A stretch of 64,000 nucleotides of DNA from Alphaproteobacteria bacterium (GTDB lineage: Bacteria > Pseudomonadota > Alphaproteobacteria > Micavibrionales > Micavibrionaceae), in the NCBI GenBank assembly GCA_021775955.1, contig JAJFGU010000022.1:1-64000 (forward strand). Reading direction: 5' to 3'. The translations under genes were made by a program, and so were the position numbers. The notes beneath the pieces were generated by a model. The model was not told where the DNA came from and ran no database searches. It was given only the letters and a program-made list of their open reading frames with translations. Shown here piece by piece: positions 24,779-32,073 of the stretch (positions are counted from its first letter, which is position 1; each line of letters starts with the position of its first letter).

Positions 24779-26423
24779 TGTCTGCCCCGGCGTCGATTGA
24801 ACTTTGCTCCTGCGGAACGGATTCCGGAACAACTTGCGAAATATTTTCTTCAACAATGTTTTGATCATTATTGATCTCCTCTTCATTTAAAATGGGTTGC
24901 TCTTCATTTAAAGCGGGTTGCGTAATCTCAATAGGCAGAGTCGGCAATTCATTACGGATCAGATCGCTGGGAACGCCTAAAGCCTCGCCGAGGAAACGCG
25001 CTGCCTGCGGCAGGTTAACGGCCACCGCAGCCTCCGGCCCCATAGCTAGAACGGAATTGATCCAGCTTAATGTGTTTTGAACATTGCGCTGACCTTGTGA
25101 ACGCGCCAGCGGCGAACGGTAATCGACAGACACAAGACGCCCATCGAGTGATATATCGGGCACCTCGCCACGCCTACGCAAAATTGAAAACGCGCGCGTA
25201 ATGAGCGGCGTCAGCAATTCCGATTGCAAACGGCCATAAGTCGCACCAAGCAGCAACGACATCTCTGCCGTTCGCTCCAGCACTTCCGTCGCGGTCATAC
25301 GCGGCCCGTTAACAGGCGCAAGCCGATCGGTTAGCAACGCATGGCGAATACGGGCCTGCAGGCTGTCGAGAATAAGCTGCGAGACATCAAAGCGCCCCGG
25401 CATATCCAACGGCTGCAGCCCTTGTGAGCCAACCGCTTTGGGAATAATGCTGCCGGGCACCAGCTCAATATTGGCCGGATTGAGAACGCCGTCATCATCG
25501 GCCTGCCAGATGCCGGTCACGGCAATCGAGGCATTCTTAAGGATCAGCTCAACCACCTTATTCGCCGTCTTGATATCGGGCAGAGCCTTCATAATCGGTG
25601 AGCGGCCGTAAATTTCCCCGGGTGATTTGATCCAGCGGAAATTGATCACCGGCGATTGCTCAAATCGTCCGCTATGCAAGGCAACAGGGCTGCCGCCCGT
25701 CTCTATCAGACAGGCGACAAAATCATAAACCAGACCGCTGGGCAGAACTGCTTCCAGTATCTTGAAACGCATTTGCGTATCACGACTGGCGGTCTTGGTA
25801 ACATCGGAAGGAATGTCGGCAAACGGATAACGAGCCCTTATCTGCTCGATGGTCAATGATAAAATTCTATAGCTGCCATCAAGAAAACCGCTCTCACCCT
25901 CCTCAAGAACGACCTGTGTCAACGGCACAGAAGAAAAGCGGAAAGCAGATGTGCTGCCAGGTGCAGATTCTTCAAAATAGAGGCTGGCCGTACCACCAAC
26001 GACAAGATCCAGATAGCACTGATGAATCTCGACAGAAAAATTCGACCGGTCAAAATGATCCTGTATCGTCCGGGCTGCTTTTTCCAGCAAAGGGGCAAGA
26101 GATTCAGCCTCCTGCGGTGATAAATCAGGGCCCGGCTTAAGACCAAACCATTGCGACCAGCTCGGCGTTAAATTGCCAAGCAAACTGGCTGCCAGTTGGT
26201 CAGCTGCATCCATCGCTGTCGCGTCATAAATATTTTCGGTCCGTCCTGCACCGGGACGGGGGTCATTTACAAACCCGCCACGCTGCGGCAGAGCAAAATC
26301 ATAACAATCCTGCCAGAGCTTTTCCCAGTTGCTGCGGCGGCGCTGCGCCGATTCAAATCGCAACATAAGCGCCTCAAGATTCTTTTCGGCTTCACCTTCT
26401 TCATTTAATGTAACAATCGACAT
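24771..26423 (-). CDS. portal (T7-like head-tail connector) protein
   Basis: A 550-residue portal of the T7/podoviral head-tail connector family. Signature segments are LQRGGF-type NPQRGGFVNDPRPGAG near 47-60, YDATAMDAADQLAASLLGNLTPSWSQWFGL near 66-96, YGRSPIMKALPDIKTANKV near 270 and MTATEVLERTAEMSLLLGATYGRL near 365. The last 50 residues are Glu/Asn-rich and low complexity. ATG 26423 follows AGGAGA. The twelve-fold portal is the DNA entry and exit gate. The gene is full length with no disruption, the best single indicator that the module is of T7-like podovirus origin. Confidence 0.9.
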   Translation of the reverse strand: MSIVTLNEEGEAEKNLEALMLRFESAQRRRSNWEKLWQDCYDFALPQRGGFVNDPRPGAGRTENIYDATAMDAADQLAASLLGNLTPSWSQWFGLKPGPDLSPQEAESLAPLLEKAARTIQDHFDRSNFSVEIHQCYLDLVVGGTASLYFEESAPGSTSAFRFSSVPLTQVVLEEGESGFLDGSYRILSLTIEQIRARYPFADIPSDVTKTASRDTQMRFKILEAVLPSGLVYDFVACLIETGGSPVALHSGRFEQSPVINFRWIKSPGEIYGRSPIMKALPDIKTANKVVELILKNASIAVTGIWQADDDGVLNPANIELVPGSIIPKAVGSQGLQPLDMPGRFDVSQLILDSLQARIRHALLTDRLAPVNGPRMTATEVLERTAEMSLLLGATYGRLQSELLTPLITRAFSILRRRGEVPDISLDGRLVSVDYRSPLARSQGQRNVQNTLSWINSVLAMGPEAAVAVNLPQAARFLGEALGVPSDLIRNELPTLPIEITQPALNEEQPILNEEEINNDQNIVEENISQVVPESVPQEQSSIDAGADNA

Positions 26424-26427
26424 ACTC

Positions 26428-26721
26428 TTATTCTCCTAAAAGTGTTTTGCGTTGCCCCGCGCTACTGGCGGCGCTTAATAACCCGCGAAAGCTGGTTTGC
26501 ACGGTACCAAAACGCCCACGACTTCTTTGCAGTAAATTACTGGTACGCGCTTCGGATGCGAGTGCTTCGTCTGAGGGTGCTGTATCCGTCCCGCCGGTAC
26601 TGGTACTACCCGATGTATTCGTGGTACCGGTTGTTTGCGTTGTCGTTACCGCTGGCGCAGGCACAAAAACCACCTGCGGCTGGGGTGCCGGCACAGATGG
26701 CCGGGATGCTAAACTTCCCAT
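26428..26721 (-). CDS. small Pro/Thr/Ser-rich phage protein
   Basis: A 97-residue low-complexity protein. The N-terminal half is Pro/Val/Thr/Ser/Gly-rich (VPAPQPQVVFVPAPAV, then TTGTTNTSGSTSTGG). The C-terminal half has RSRGRFGTVQTSFRGLLSA, a pattern also found in short proteins next to portals of alphaproteobacterial podophages. It starts inside the end of the preceding gene by 13 bases and ends five bases before the portal ATG. AAGGAG precedes ATG 26721. Function unknown. Confidence 0.65.
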   Translation of the reverse strand: MGSLASRPSVPAPQPQVVFVPAPAVTTTQTTGTTNTSGSTSTGGTDTAPSDEALASEARTSNLLQRSRGRFGTVQTSFRGLLSAASSAGQRKTLLGE

Positions 26722-27131
26722 GAATATTCTCCTTTGTTTGAATGTTGGCCCTGCAAAAAGCGGTAAAGCTGCCAGGGTGTAAAAATGAATCGTTTGTGAA
26801 GACCGAGAACACGTTTCACGGCCTCAACGCACGTAAAAGGCATAAAGGGCGCCGGTTTTTTGTGACGCTCAATACTGGTCTCAACAACACTGTAACCGCG
26901 GCCTTCCATCCAGTAAGGCAAATCAAATTCTGGCGGCACATGATGGTGGACTGATATTTCCGTGTGATTGGATAGCGGGTCAAAACTCACCCAGCGCGAG
27001 CCGTCATTTAGCAATACAAAACAATGACGAAAGCCCGGCTTAAAAATTTTCAACCACGATAAATCCGTCTGGCCGCTAAAAACAACCCAGGCATTTTGAT
27101 CATGATCACCCTGTAAAATATGCGCACTCAT
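26709..27131 (-). CDS. phage module protein with His-then-Cys order, possible permuted papain-like fold
   Basis: A 140-residue soluble protein. FRHCFVLLNDGSRWVSFDPLSNHTEI near residues 34-60 contains a His on a strand followed by acidic and polar residues. MPFTCVEAVKRVLGL near 96-110 contains a Cys at the start of a helix. His before Cys is the order of circularly permuted NlpC/P60 (YiiX/LRAT-like) hydrolases, so a thiol hydrolase is conceivable. It overlaps both neighbours by a few bases, so it is tightly coupled in the operon just before the portal gene. Recognition is at motif level only. Confidence 0.6.
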   Translation of the reverse strand: MSAHILQGDHDQNAWVVFSGQTDLSWLKIFKPGFRHCFVLLNDGSRWVSFDPLSNHTEISVHHHVPPEFDLPYWMEGRGYSVVETSIERHKKPAPFMPFTCVEAVKRVLGLHKRFIFTPWQLYRFLQGQHSNKGEYSWEV

Positions 27132-27574
27132 CGGGCCAGCCCGCCTTCCACAAGAACCGCCTTTTCATGCCAGAAAGAGTCCGCGCGCGTAGCAGGAGCA
27201 GCAGGCGGTGCAACAATCCCTTTGCGGATCAGCACCGGCTCAATGCGCTCCAGCGCTTCGGTCCAAATTTTATGAGCGCGCATTTCCTTGACGCGGTTTT
27301 TATCCGGCGGCATAAGACGGCGACCGTAATGACGCAAAACCAGCAAATGATCCCGGAGCAAAAATCTCTGCCGATAAAGGCGGTCCAATATCTTCAAAAT
27401 ATCCAAAGGCTCACAAGGACGAACAACAGTTGCCATCCCTTTAACAAAACGTGCCCCCGCGTTTCTGGCTTCCTGCGCCTGAATAAACCAAAGCCAAGCC
27501 TCCTCAGCCGATTCGAACGGAACCAGGCTTTCTGTGGTTTGATCTTTAGTGGGGAGTTTTTCGAAGCGCACCAT
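27128..27574 (-). CDS. first gene of the virion operon, unknown function
   Basis: A 148-residue basic soluble protein, the promoter-proximal gene of the module. The conserved-looking core is FESAEEAWLWFIQAQEARNAGARF, then RPCEPLDILKILDRLYRQRFLLRDHLLVLRHYGRR (about residues 50-85), then HKIWTEALERIEPVL. I chose ATG 27574 (MVRFEKLP) with AAGGA upstream. The frame is open further, but the extra part covers the promoter. High helical and Arg content would suit nucleic-acid binding, and a packaging or regulatory role is possible. I cannot name the family. Confidence 0.6.
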   Translation of the reverse strand: MVRFEKLPTKDQTTESLVPFESAEEAWLWFIQAQEARNAGARFVKGMATVVRPCEPLDILKILDRLYRQRFLLRDHLLVLRHYGRRLMPPDKNRVKEMRAHKIWTEALERIEPVLIRKGIVAPPAAPATRADSFWHEKAVLVEGGLAR

Positions 27575-27603
27575 TTTTTCATATTCCTTTTTTGTTCTTA
27601 TAT

Positions 27604-27649
27604 GTTCTCTATTTGTTCTATTTATGCTACAATTCTCTGGCACTGTCAA
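27604..27649 (-). promoter_or_regulatory. sigma70-type promoter with overlapping LexA (SOS) box for the virion operon
   Basis: On the minus strand there is a perfect -35 TTGACA (27649-27644), a 17-bp spacer and CATAAA (27626-27621) as -10. The predicted start falls in GTTC-N7-GTTC (27604-27618, plus-strand reading), the known LexA operator form in alphaproteobacteria. A third GTTC lies at 27594-27597 with a six-base gap. The promoter faces the virion genes; the HTH-pyrE gene starts 94 bases away in the other direction. Motifs are seen directly. LexA control is inferred, and the HTH domain of the neighbouring PyrE could also be the binder. Confidence 0.7.
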
Positions 27650-27742
27650 GTATTTTTTAGGAGTTTTTTCCTCTTTACCTTTCGGCTTAATACTGGGACT
27701 ATTCTCCTACGTATAAATTCCGTGAAAAAATGGAGAGATAAA

Positions 27743-28654
27743 TTGTTTACACATGCACAAGTCTGGCACGGCATTGACCGCCTCGCCGCCACCAACGGCT
27801 ATTCTCCGTCAGGTCTTGCCAAAAAAGCCGGGCTGGACCCAACCACCTTTAACAAAAGCAAGCGCATCAGCCCGGACGGAAAACCGAGATGGCCTTCGAC
27901 GGAAAGCCTTTCAAAAGTCCTGACCGTTACCGATTCCAACATGTCTGATTTTTTCAGGCTGATTGATGATGGAAAGACAAAGCTTAAAAAGCTGTCAAAA
28001 GATGACAAGAAGAGGATTGCGCTTGAGACAGCTGAAATCCTGCTGGACACAAAATCGGTACTGTTTAATGCAAAAGAGCCCTTTACTTTAAAGTCGGGAC
28101 GTAAATCGCCCGTCTATATCGACGTCCGCCGCCTGCTGTCTTTTCCTGAACAGCGCAAACAGCTCATGGATTTTTCCGCTTTGGTTCTGGCGCATGATAT
28201 TGGCGAAGCCAAAATCGACACCGTTGCCGGCGGCGAAACGGCCGGTATCCCCTATGCCGCGCTGATTGCCGAACGGCTGGGCAAACCGATGGTCTATGTA
28301 CGCAAGGAGCCTAAAGGCCATGGCCGGTTGGCTCAAATCGAAGGGGTGTTGCCGGAAAAAGGCAAAAAGCGTGCCGTGTTGGTGGAGGATTTACAAACCG
28401 ATGGCGGCTCGAAAAAAATATTCATTGATGCCCTGCGCAAAGCCGGAACCACAGTCGATCATGGTTTTGTTATCTTCCATTACGGAATCTTCAAAGAGAG
28501 CGAAAAAAATATGAAGAAGCTGGGGGTTAAGATCCATGCGCTGGCCGATTGGTATGATGTGTTGGAAGTTGCGCAGAAGGATAAATATTTCGACAAGCCA
28601 ACATTAAAATCCGTCGAAGCCTTCCTGGATGATCCGGAGAACTGGACCTCATGA
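27743..28654 (+). CDS. pyrE: orotate phosphoribosyltransferase with N-terminal repressor-like HTH domain
   Basis: A 303-residue fusion starting at TTG 27743, five bases after GGAGAG. Residues about 1-75 (FTHAQVWHGIDRLAATNGYS, SGLAKKAGLDPTTFNKSKR, RWPSTESLSKVLTVT) match the DNA-binding part of alphaproteobacterial S24/CI-like repressors. A short Lys-rich linker leads at about residue 90 to a complete OPRT: SGRKSPVYIDVRRLLSFP, catalytic RKEPKGHGRLAQIEG and the PRPP loop VLVEDLQTDGGS. The enzyme makes OMP from orotate and PRPP in pyrimidine synthesis. PyrE alone normally has about 210-230 residues. nadK overlaps its stop. It is divergent from the virion operon, so its HTH could act on that promoter. 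Confidence 0.85.
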   Translation: MFTHAQVWHGIDRLAATNGYSPSGLAKKAGLDPTTFNKSKRISPDGKPRWPSTESLSKVLTVTDSNMSDFFRLIDDGKTKLKKLSKDDKKRIALETAEILLDTKSVLFNAKEPFTLKSGRKSPVYIDVRRLLSFPEQRKQLMDFSALVLAHDIGEAKIDTVAGGETAGIPYAALIAERLGKPMVYVRKEPKGHGRLAQIEGVLPEKGKKRAVLVEDLQTDGGSKKIFIDALRKAGTTVDHGFVIFHYGIFKESEKNMKKLGVKIHALADWYDVLEVAQKDKYFDKPTLKSVEAFLDDPENWTS

Positions 28655-29409
28655 AAATAGCCTTTCATGCCCCGGAAAAGCCGCGAGCGCAAAAAGCGCT
28701 CGAAGAACTCAAAAGCGAATACGGTCAAAACGCGCCGGAGGATTCCGACGCCCTCGTTGTAATTGGCGGCGACGGGGCGATGCTGCGCGCGCTCCATACC
28801 TATAAAGACCTCGACATCCCGCTCTTTGGTATGAATATGGGCACGCTGGGGTTTTTGCTCAATGAATACAGCACCGAAAGCCTTCCAGAGCGCATCGAAA
28901 AAGCCAATAAATACATCGTCCACCCCCTTGTCATGGAAGCCAAAGACAAAGACGGCAACACCCATAAAGAAACGGCATATAACGAGGTGTCTTTGCTGCG
29001 CGCAACCCACAACTCGGCCAAAATAAAAATATTGGTCAATGGCAAGGAACGTCTGGAAAAACTGGTTTGCGATGGCATTCTGGTGGCAACGCCGATGGGC
29101 TCGACCGCTTATAATTCCTCCGCAGGCGGGCCGATTGTGCCGCTCGATGCCAATGTGCTGCCCCTGACACCGATCAGCGCCTTCCGCCCGCGGCGCTGGC
29201 CCGGAGCTTTGCTGCGCAATGATACCAAAATCACATTTGAAATCTTAAGGCATGTCGAGCGCCCCGTTAGCGCCACCGCAGACTCAAAGGAGATTAGAAA
29301 CATCGTGCAGGTCGATATCCATCAATCCTCCAGCACTTCACGCACATTGCTGTTTGATCCTAGCAATCATCTCGAAGAACGTATCTTCCAGGAGCAATTC
29401 GCGCCTTAA
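28651..29409 (+). CDS. nadK: NAD kinase
   Basis: A 252-residue cytoplasmic NAD kinase making NADP from NAD and ATP. The catalytic GGDG is in VVIGGDGAMLRALHTY near residue 37. NMGTLGFLLNEY follows, and TPMGSTAYNSSAGGPIV near 145-160 is the second family motif. ATG 28651 overlaps the pyrE stop (ATGA), so the two are translated together. The length fits the short proteobacterial form. A palindromic repeat follows the gene. Confidence 0.93.
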   Translation: MKIAFHAPEKPRAQKALEELKSEYGQNAPEDSDALVVIGGDGAMLRALHTYKDLDIPLFGMNMGTLGFLLNEYSTESLPERIEKANKYIVHPLVMEAKDKDGNTHKETAYNEVSLLRATHNSAKIKILVNGKERLEKLVCDGILVATPMGSTAYNSSAGGPIVPLDANVLPLTPISAFRPRRWPGALLRNDTKITFEILRHVERPVSATADSKEIRNIVQVDIHQSSSTSRTLLFDPSNHLEERIFQEQFAP

Positions 29410-29418
29410 GCCACATCC

Positions 29419-29546
29419 GTCATCCCGTTGGCGCTTCGGCAAAGCCGAAGCTCGCACGAACGGGATCCATATGTCAGCCAGCTTGCTGGCTGTCCTTTTC
29501 TGGATCCCCGCTGTCTAAGCTCGCTAACGCTCGCCGCGGGGATGAC
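29419..29546. repeat. dispersed palindromic element with GTCATCCC ends
   Basis: A 128-base element with GTCATCCC at 29419 and the complementary GGGATGAC ending at 29546. Internal short hairpins such as GCCAGCAAGCTGGC-like and CGGCTTTGCCGAAG-like arms are present. It lies between the convergent nadK and purC genes and fills nearly the whole gap; it could serve as a bidirectional terminator. Confidence 0.7.
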
Positions 29547-29554
29547 AAGTATGG

Positions 29555-30406
29555 TTAGGCTTTTCTTGGCTTCGCCTTATTGATACTGCGCAATTTCCGC
29601 TCACGGGCCAGTTCATTCTCAATATTGCCCAGCTTTTCCGTCAGCTTTTCATCAACGCTGCCGTCTTGCATAATACCGCTTTCCGGGATCAACCCGAGCT
29701 TTTCCGCAACATACTGATAGCCTTCCACCAGGTCACCAAGATCAAAACGAAAACGGTCTTTGTCCATTTTTTCGCCCGTCTTGGCATCCCACAACCGGCA
29801 CGTATCAGGACAAATTTCATCAGCCAGAAGAATATAAAGATTGCCCTCTTCATCCCAGACCCGTCCAAACTCGAGCTTGAAATCGACAAGGCGCAGGCCA
29901 ATACCGGCAAACAAACCATTGAGGTAATCATTGATCCGCCAGGCCATCGTCACCATTTCCTCAAGCTCATACGGATCGGCCCAGCCCATCACCATACAGT
30001 GATCTTCCCCAACCAACGGATCACCCAGAGAATCATCTTTGTAAAAATATTCAACCAGCGGACGCGACAGAACGGTCCCTTCCTTCACACCCAGCCGTTT
30101 GCAAAGCGAACCGGCTGCAATATTGCGCATTACCAGCTCAATCGGAATAATCTCAACCTTGCGCACCAATTGCTCACGCATATTAAGCTGTTTAATAAAA
30201 TGCGTTGGGACACCGATAGACTCAAGCTTGGTCATCAGATGCGCTGAAATTCGGTTGTTCAAGACACCCTTGCCGGCAATAGACGCATGCTTTTCGCCAT
30301 TAAACGCCGTGGCATCATCTTTGAAATACTGAATAATTGTGCCCGGCTCCGGCCCTTCATAAAGGGTTTTGGCCTTGCCTTCATATATTTTATTACGTCT
30401 TGTCAT
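29555..30406 (-). CDS. purC: SAICAR synthetase
   Basis: A purine-synthesis enzyme (283 aa) that condenses CAIR with aspartate using ATP. Motifs: [20 protein letters not shown] at the start, [14 protein letters not shown], the long conserved [47 protein letters not shown] basic C-terminal extension ([18 protein letters not shown]) is slightly unusual. I chose ATG 30406; an ATG six codons upstream lacks a ribosome-binding site. A promoter is visible at 30454-30482. It is divergent from the DUF1476 gene. Confidence 0.94.
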   Translation of the reverse strand: MTRRNKIYEGKAKTLYEGPEPGTIIQYFKDDATAFNGEKHASIAGKGVLNNRISAHLMTKLESIGVPTHFIKQLNMREQLVRKVEIIPIELVMRNIAAGSLCKRLGVKEGTVLSRPLVEYFYKDDSLGDPLVGEDHCMVMGWADPYELEEMVTMAWRINDYLNGLFAGIGLRLVDFKLEFGRVWDEEGNLYILLADEICPDTCRLWDAKTGEKMDKDRFRFDLGDLVEGYQYVAEKLGLIPESGIMQDGSVDEKLTEKLGNIENELARERKLRSINKAKPRKA

Positions 30407-30453
30407 CGGCGTATCTTTCTCCATATAACTTTATATAACTTTTAAGGACCACT

Positions 30454-30482
30454 TATATAACGATGGATTTGTATAAATTCAA
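30454..30482 (-). promoter_or_regulatory. putative purC promoter
   Basis: On the minus strand TTGAAT (30482-30477) and TATATA (30459-30454) are separated by exactly 17 bases and lie 48 bases upstream of the purC ATG. The surrounding 110 bases between purC and the DUF1476 gene are strongly AT-rich. Confidence 0.45.
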
Positions 30483-30540
30483 ATGATACAACACATTGCT
30501 GTGATTTTTTTGGTCACGAAACAATGCAAATGAGGTAAAA

Positions 30541-30870
30541 ATGACTGGTTTTAAAGACCGCGAGCAGGCTTTTGGACAAAAACATGCCCATGATGAAAAA
30601 ATAGATTTTGCTGTTGAGGCAAGGCTTTCCAAGCTTTACGGGCTATGGGCGGCAGAGCAATTGGGTCTGAGCGGCGCAGATGCTGACACTTACGCCATGG
30701 AAGTTGTGGAAGCCAATCTCGAAGAACCCGGCTTTGACGATATTTTACGAAAGGTCAGGGCTGACTTTGATGAAAAGGGCCTCGATATTTCCGATCACAT
30801 CATGAATGCCCAGCTGGAAAAGTGCTTTGCAGAGGCCAAAAAGCAGATTGCCGAGCAAAACCAGGGATAA
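30541..30870 (+). CDS. DUF1476 / F1-ATPase inhibitor zeta-subunit family protein
   Basis: A 109-residue helical protein of the DUF1476 family, which in Paracoccus contains the zeta inhibitor of the F1Fo-ATPase. The N-terminus FKDREQAFGQKHAHDEKIDFAVEARLSKLYGLWAAEQLGL is very characteristic, with the inhibitory segment at the extreme N-terminus, followed by EPGFDDILRKVRADFDEKG. GAGGT lies just before ATG 30541. It is followed directly by bolA and grx, an arrangement common in alphaproteobacteria. Whether it inhibits ATP hydrolysis in this species is inferred from the family. Confidence 0.9.
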   Translation: MTGFKDREQAFGQKHAHDEKIDFAVEARLSKLYGLWAAEQLGLSGADADTYAMEVVEANLEEPGFDDILRKVRADFDEKGLDISDHIMNAQLEKCFAEAKKQIAEQNQG

Positions 30871-30874
30871 TCAT

Positions 30875-31111
30875 ATGGCGATGGATGCAGGGGAAATTGA
30901 AAAACTAATACGCGAGGGCATCCCGGATTGTGAGGTCCGCATCGAGGATTTGCGCGGTGATGGCGATCACTATGCCGCCTATGTCACCTCCGCCGCCTTC
31001 AAGGACAAAACCCGGATCGAGCAACATAAAATGGTTTTTGCGGCGCTGGAGGGTAAAATGACCGAAGAGCTTCACGCCCTCGCCATCCAGACATCGCTAC
31101 CAACAGAATAA
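30875..31111 (+). CDS. BolA family protein
   Basis: A 78-residue BolA/IbaG-like protein: EIEKLIREGIPDCEVRIEDL, GDGDHYAAYVTSAAF and KTRIEQHKMVFAALEG with the family's conserved His, ending ELHALAIQTSLP. I chose ATG 30875 with AGGGA upstream; the longer frame runs back into the DUF1476 gene. BolA proteins bind monothiol glutaredoxins and share Fe-S clusters, and the grx gene follows 17 bases later, supporting that partnership. Confidence 0.92.
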   Translation: MAMDAGEIEKLIREGIPDCEVRIEDLRGDGDHYAAYVTSAAFKDKTRIEQHKMVFAALEGKMTEELHALAIQTSLPTE

Positions 31112-31128
31112 GAAAAGGAATAACAAAA

Positions 31129-31458
31129 ATGGAAAACGTGGTTTTTGATCGCATCAAAAAAGACATCGGCGAAAATGATGTCGTACTTTACATGAAAGGA
31201 ACCGCCGCCTTCCCGCAATGCGGTTTTTCCTCTCTGGTGGTCCAGGTGCTCTCACAGCTCGGCGTGCCGTTCAAAGATATCAACGTTCTCGAAGACAAGG
31301 AAATCCGGCAGGGCATCAAAGACTTCGCCGACTGGCCGACCATCCCCCAACTCTACGTCAAAGGCGAATTCGTCGGCGGCTGCGATATCATTCGTGAAAT
31401 GTACGAAGCCGGAGAGCTGCAACAGCTGCTGGCCGATAAAGGCGTTCAGGCGGCATAG
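31129..31458 (+). CDS. grxD: monothiol glutaredoxin (Grx4/GrxD type)
   Basis: A 109-residue monothiol glutaredoxin with the CGFS active site in FPQCGFSSLVVQV. GSH-binding segments are DWPTIPQLYVKGEFVGGCDI and the N-terminal DVVLYMKGTAAFP. It binds a [2Fe-2S] cluster with glutathione, alone or with BolA, and delivers clusters to target proteins. Length and motifs are typical. It is the last gene of the DUF1476-bolA-grx unit; a palindromic repeat follows. Confidence 0.95.
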   Translation: MENVVFDRIKKDIGENDVVLYMKGTAAFPQCGFSSLVVQVLSQLGVPFKDINVLEDKEIRQGIKDFADWPTIPQLYVKGEFVGGCDIIREMYEAGELQQLLADKGVQAA

Positions 31459-31474
31459 GTCGCCCCAAAAACAT

Positions 31475-31575
31475 CGTCATTGCGACCCCGGACTTGATCC
31501 GGGGGAAGCAATCCAGAATCTTTCTTGGGTCACTTGGATTGCCGCGTCGTCGCTCCGCTCCTCCTCGCAATGACG
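31475..31575. repeat. dispersed palindromic element with CGTCATTGCGA ends
   Basis: A 101-base element with perfect 11-bp terminal inverted repeats (CGTCATTGCGA at 31475 and its complement ending 31575). Inside is an ATTGC/GCAAT type pairing and CCCCGGACTTGATCCGGGG, a strong internal hairpin. It belongs to the widespread GTCATTGCGA repeat type and lies between grx and the next gene. Confidence 0.75.
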
Positions 31576-31667
31576 AATACCGGTATTTTTCTTCGTGTCC
31601 TTTGCGCCCTTTGTGTTTTAATATCAAATCTCTTGACAATCTAGGAAAATAACCCTACAATCATCGG

Positions 31668-32072
31668 ATGTATACTGATGACGACAAAACCCGCCGAGAA
31701 CGGCTTAAAAAACAGGCAAAAGAAAGAGCCGAGATTTCCGCTCTGACGGACTATCTTAAATTTATTCTGGAAGACCCTTCGCCCTGTATGCCGAGGCTGG
31801 ACCGTCATTCCGAGATACTGGATCAGCTTCTCTATGCGGTGATGCGCCGTAACCTGCGCCAGGACAGGGAAAACGGACAATTCGACAAGGATTCCATCAA
31901 TCTGGCGCTGCGTATACAAAAACAAAGCATGGACGCTCTCAAGGCCTCCCATGCCATCGACTATATGCGAACCATCGGGGGAACTCAGGAAGAAAGCCAC
32001 ACATATGTGCCGCTTATGAATAAACCTATCCCCCCTCCCCCTGAAAACTGGGAACGAACTGACGAAGTCTAA
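31668..32072 (+). CDS. unknown helical protein, phage-like context
   Basis: A 134-residue, strongly charged, mostly helical protein. The core is LDRHSEILDQLLYAVMRRNLRQ and DSINLALRIQKQSMDALKASHAI, followed by a Pro-rich tail (KPIPPPPENW). No family is recognised with confidence. Size, charge and helical content resemble small DNA-packaging subunits or other phage accessory proteins. It is followed one base later by a second phage-like gene. The pair sits between the bolA/grx unit and rodA and may be a relic or a detached part of the virion module 4 kb away. Confidence 0.55.
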   Translation: MYTDDDKTRRERLKKQAKERAEISALTDYLKFILEDPSPCMPRLDRHSEILDQLLYAVMRRNLRQDRENGQFDKDSINLALRIQKQSMDALKASHAIDYMRTIGGTQEESHTYVPLMNKPIPPPPENWERTDEV

Positions 32073-32073
32073 A

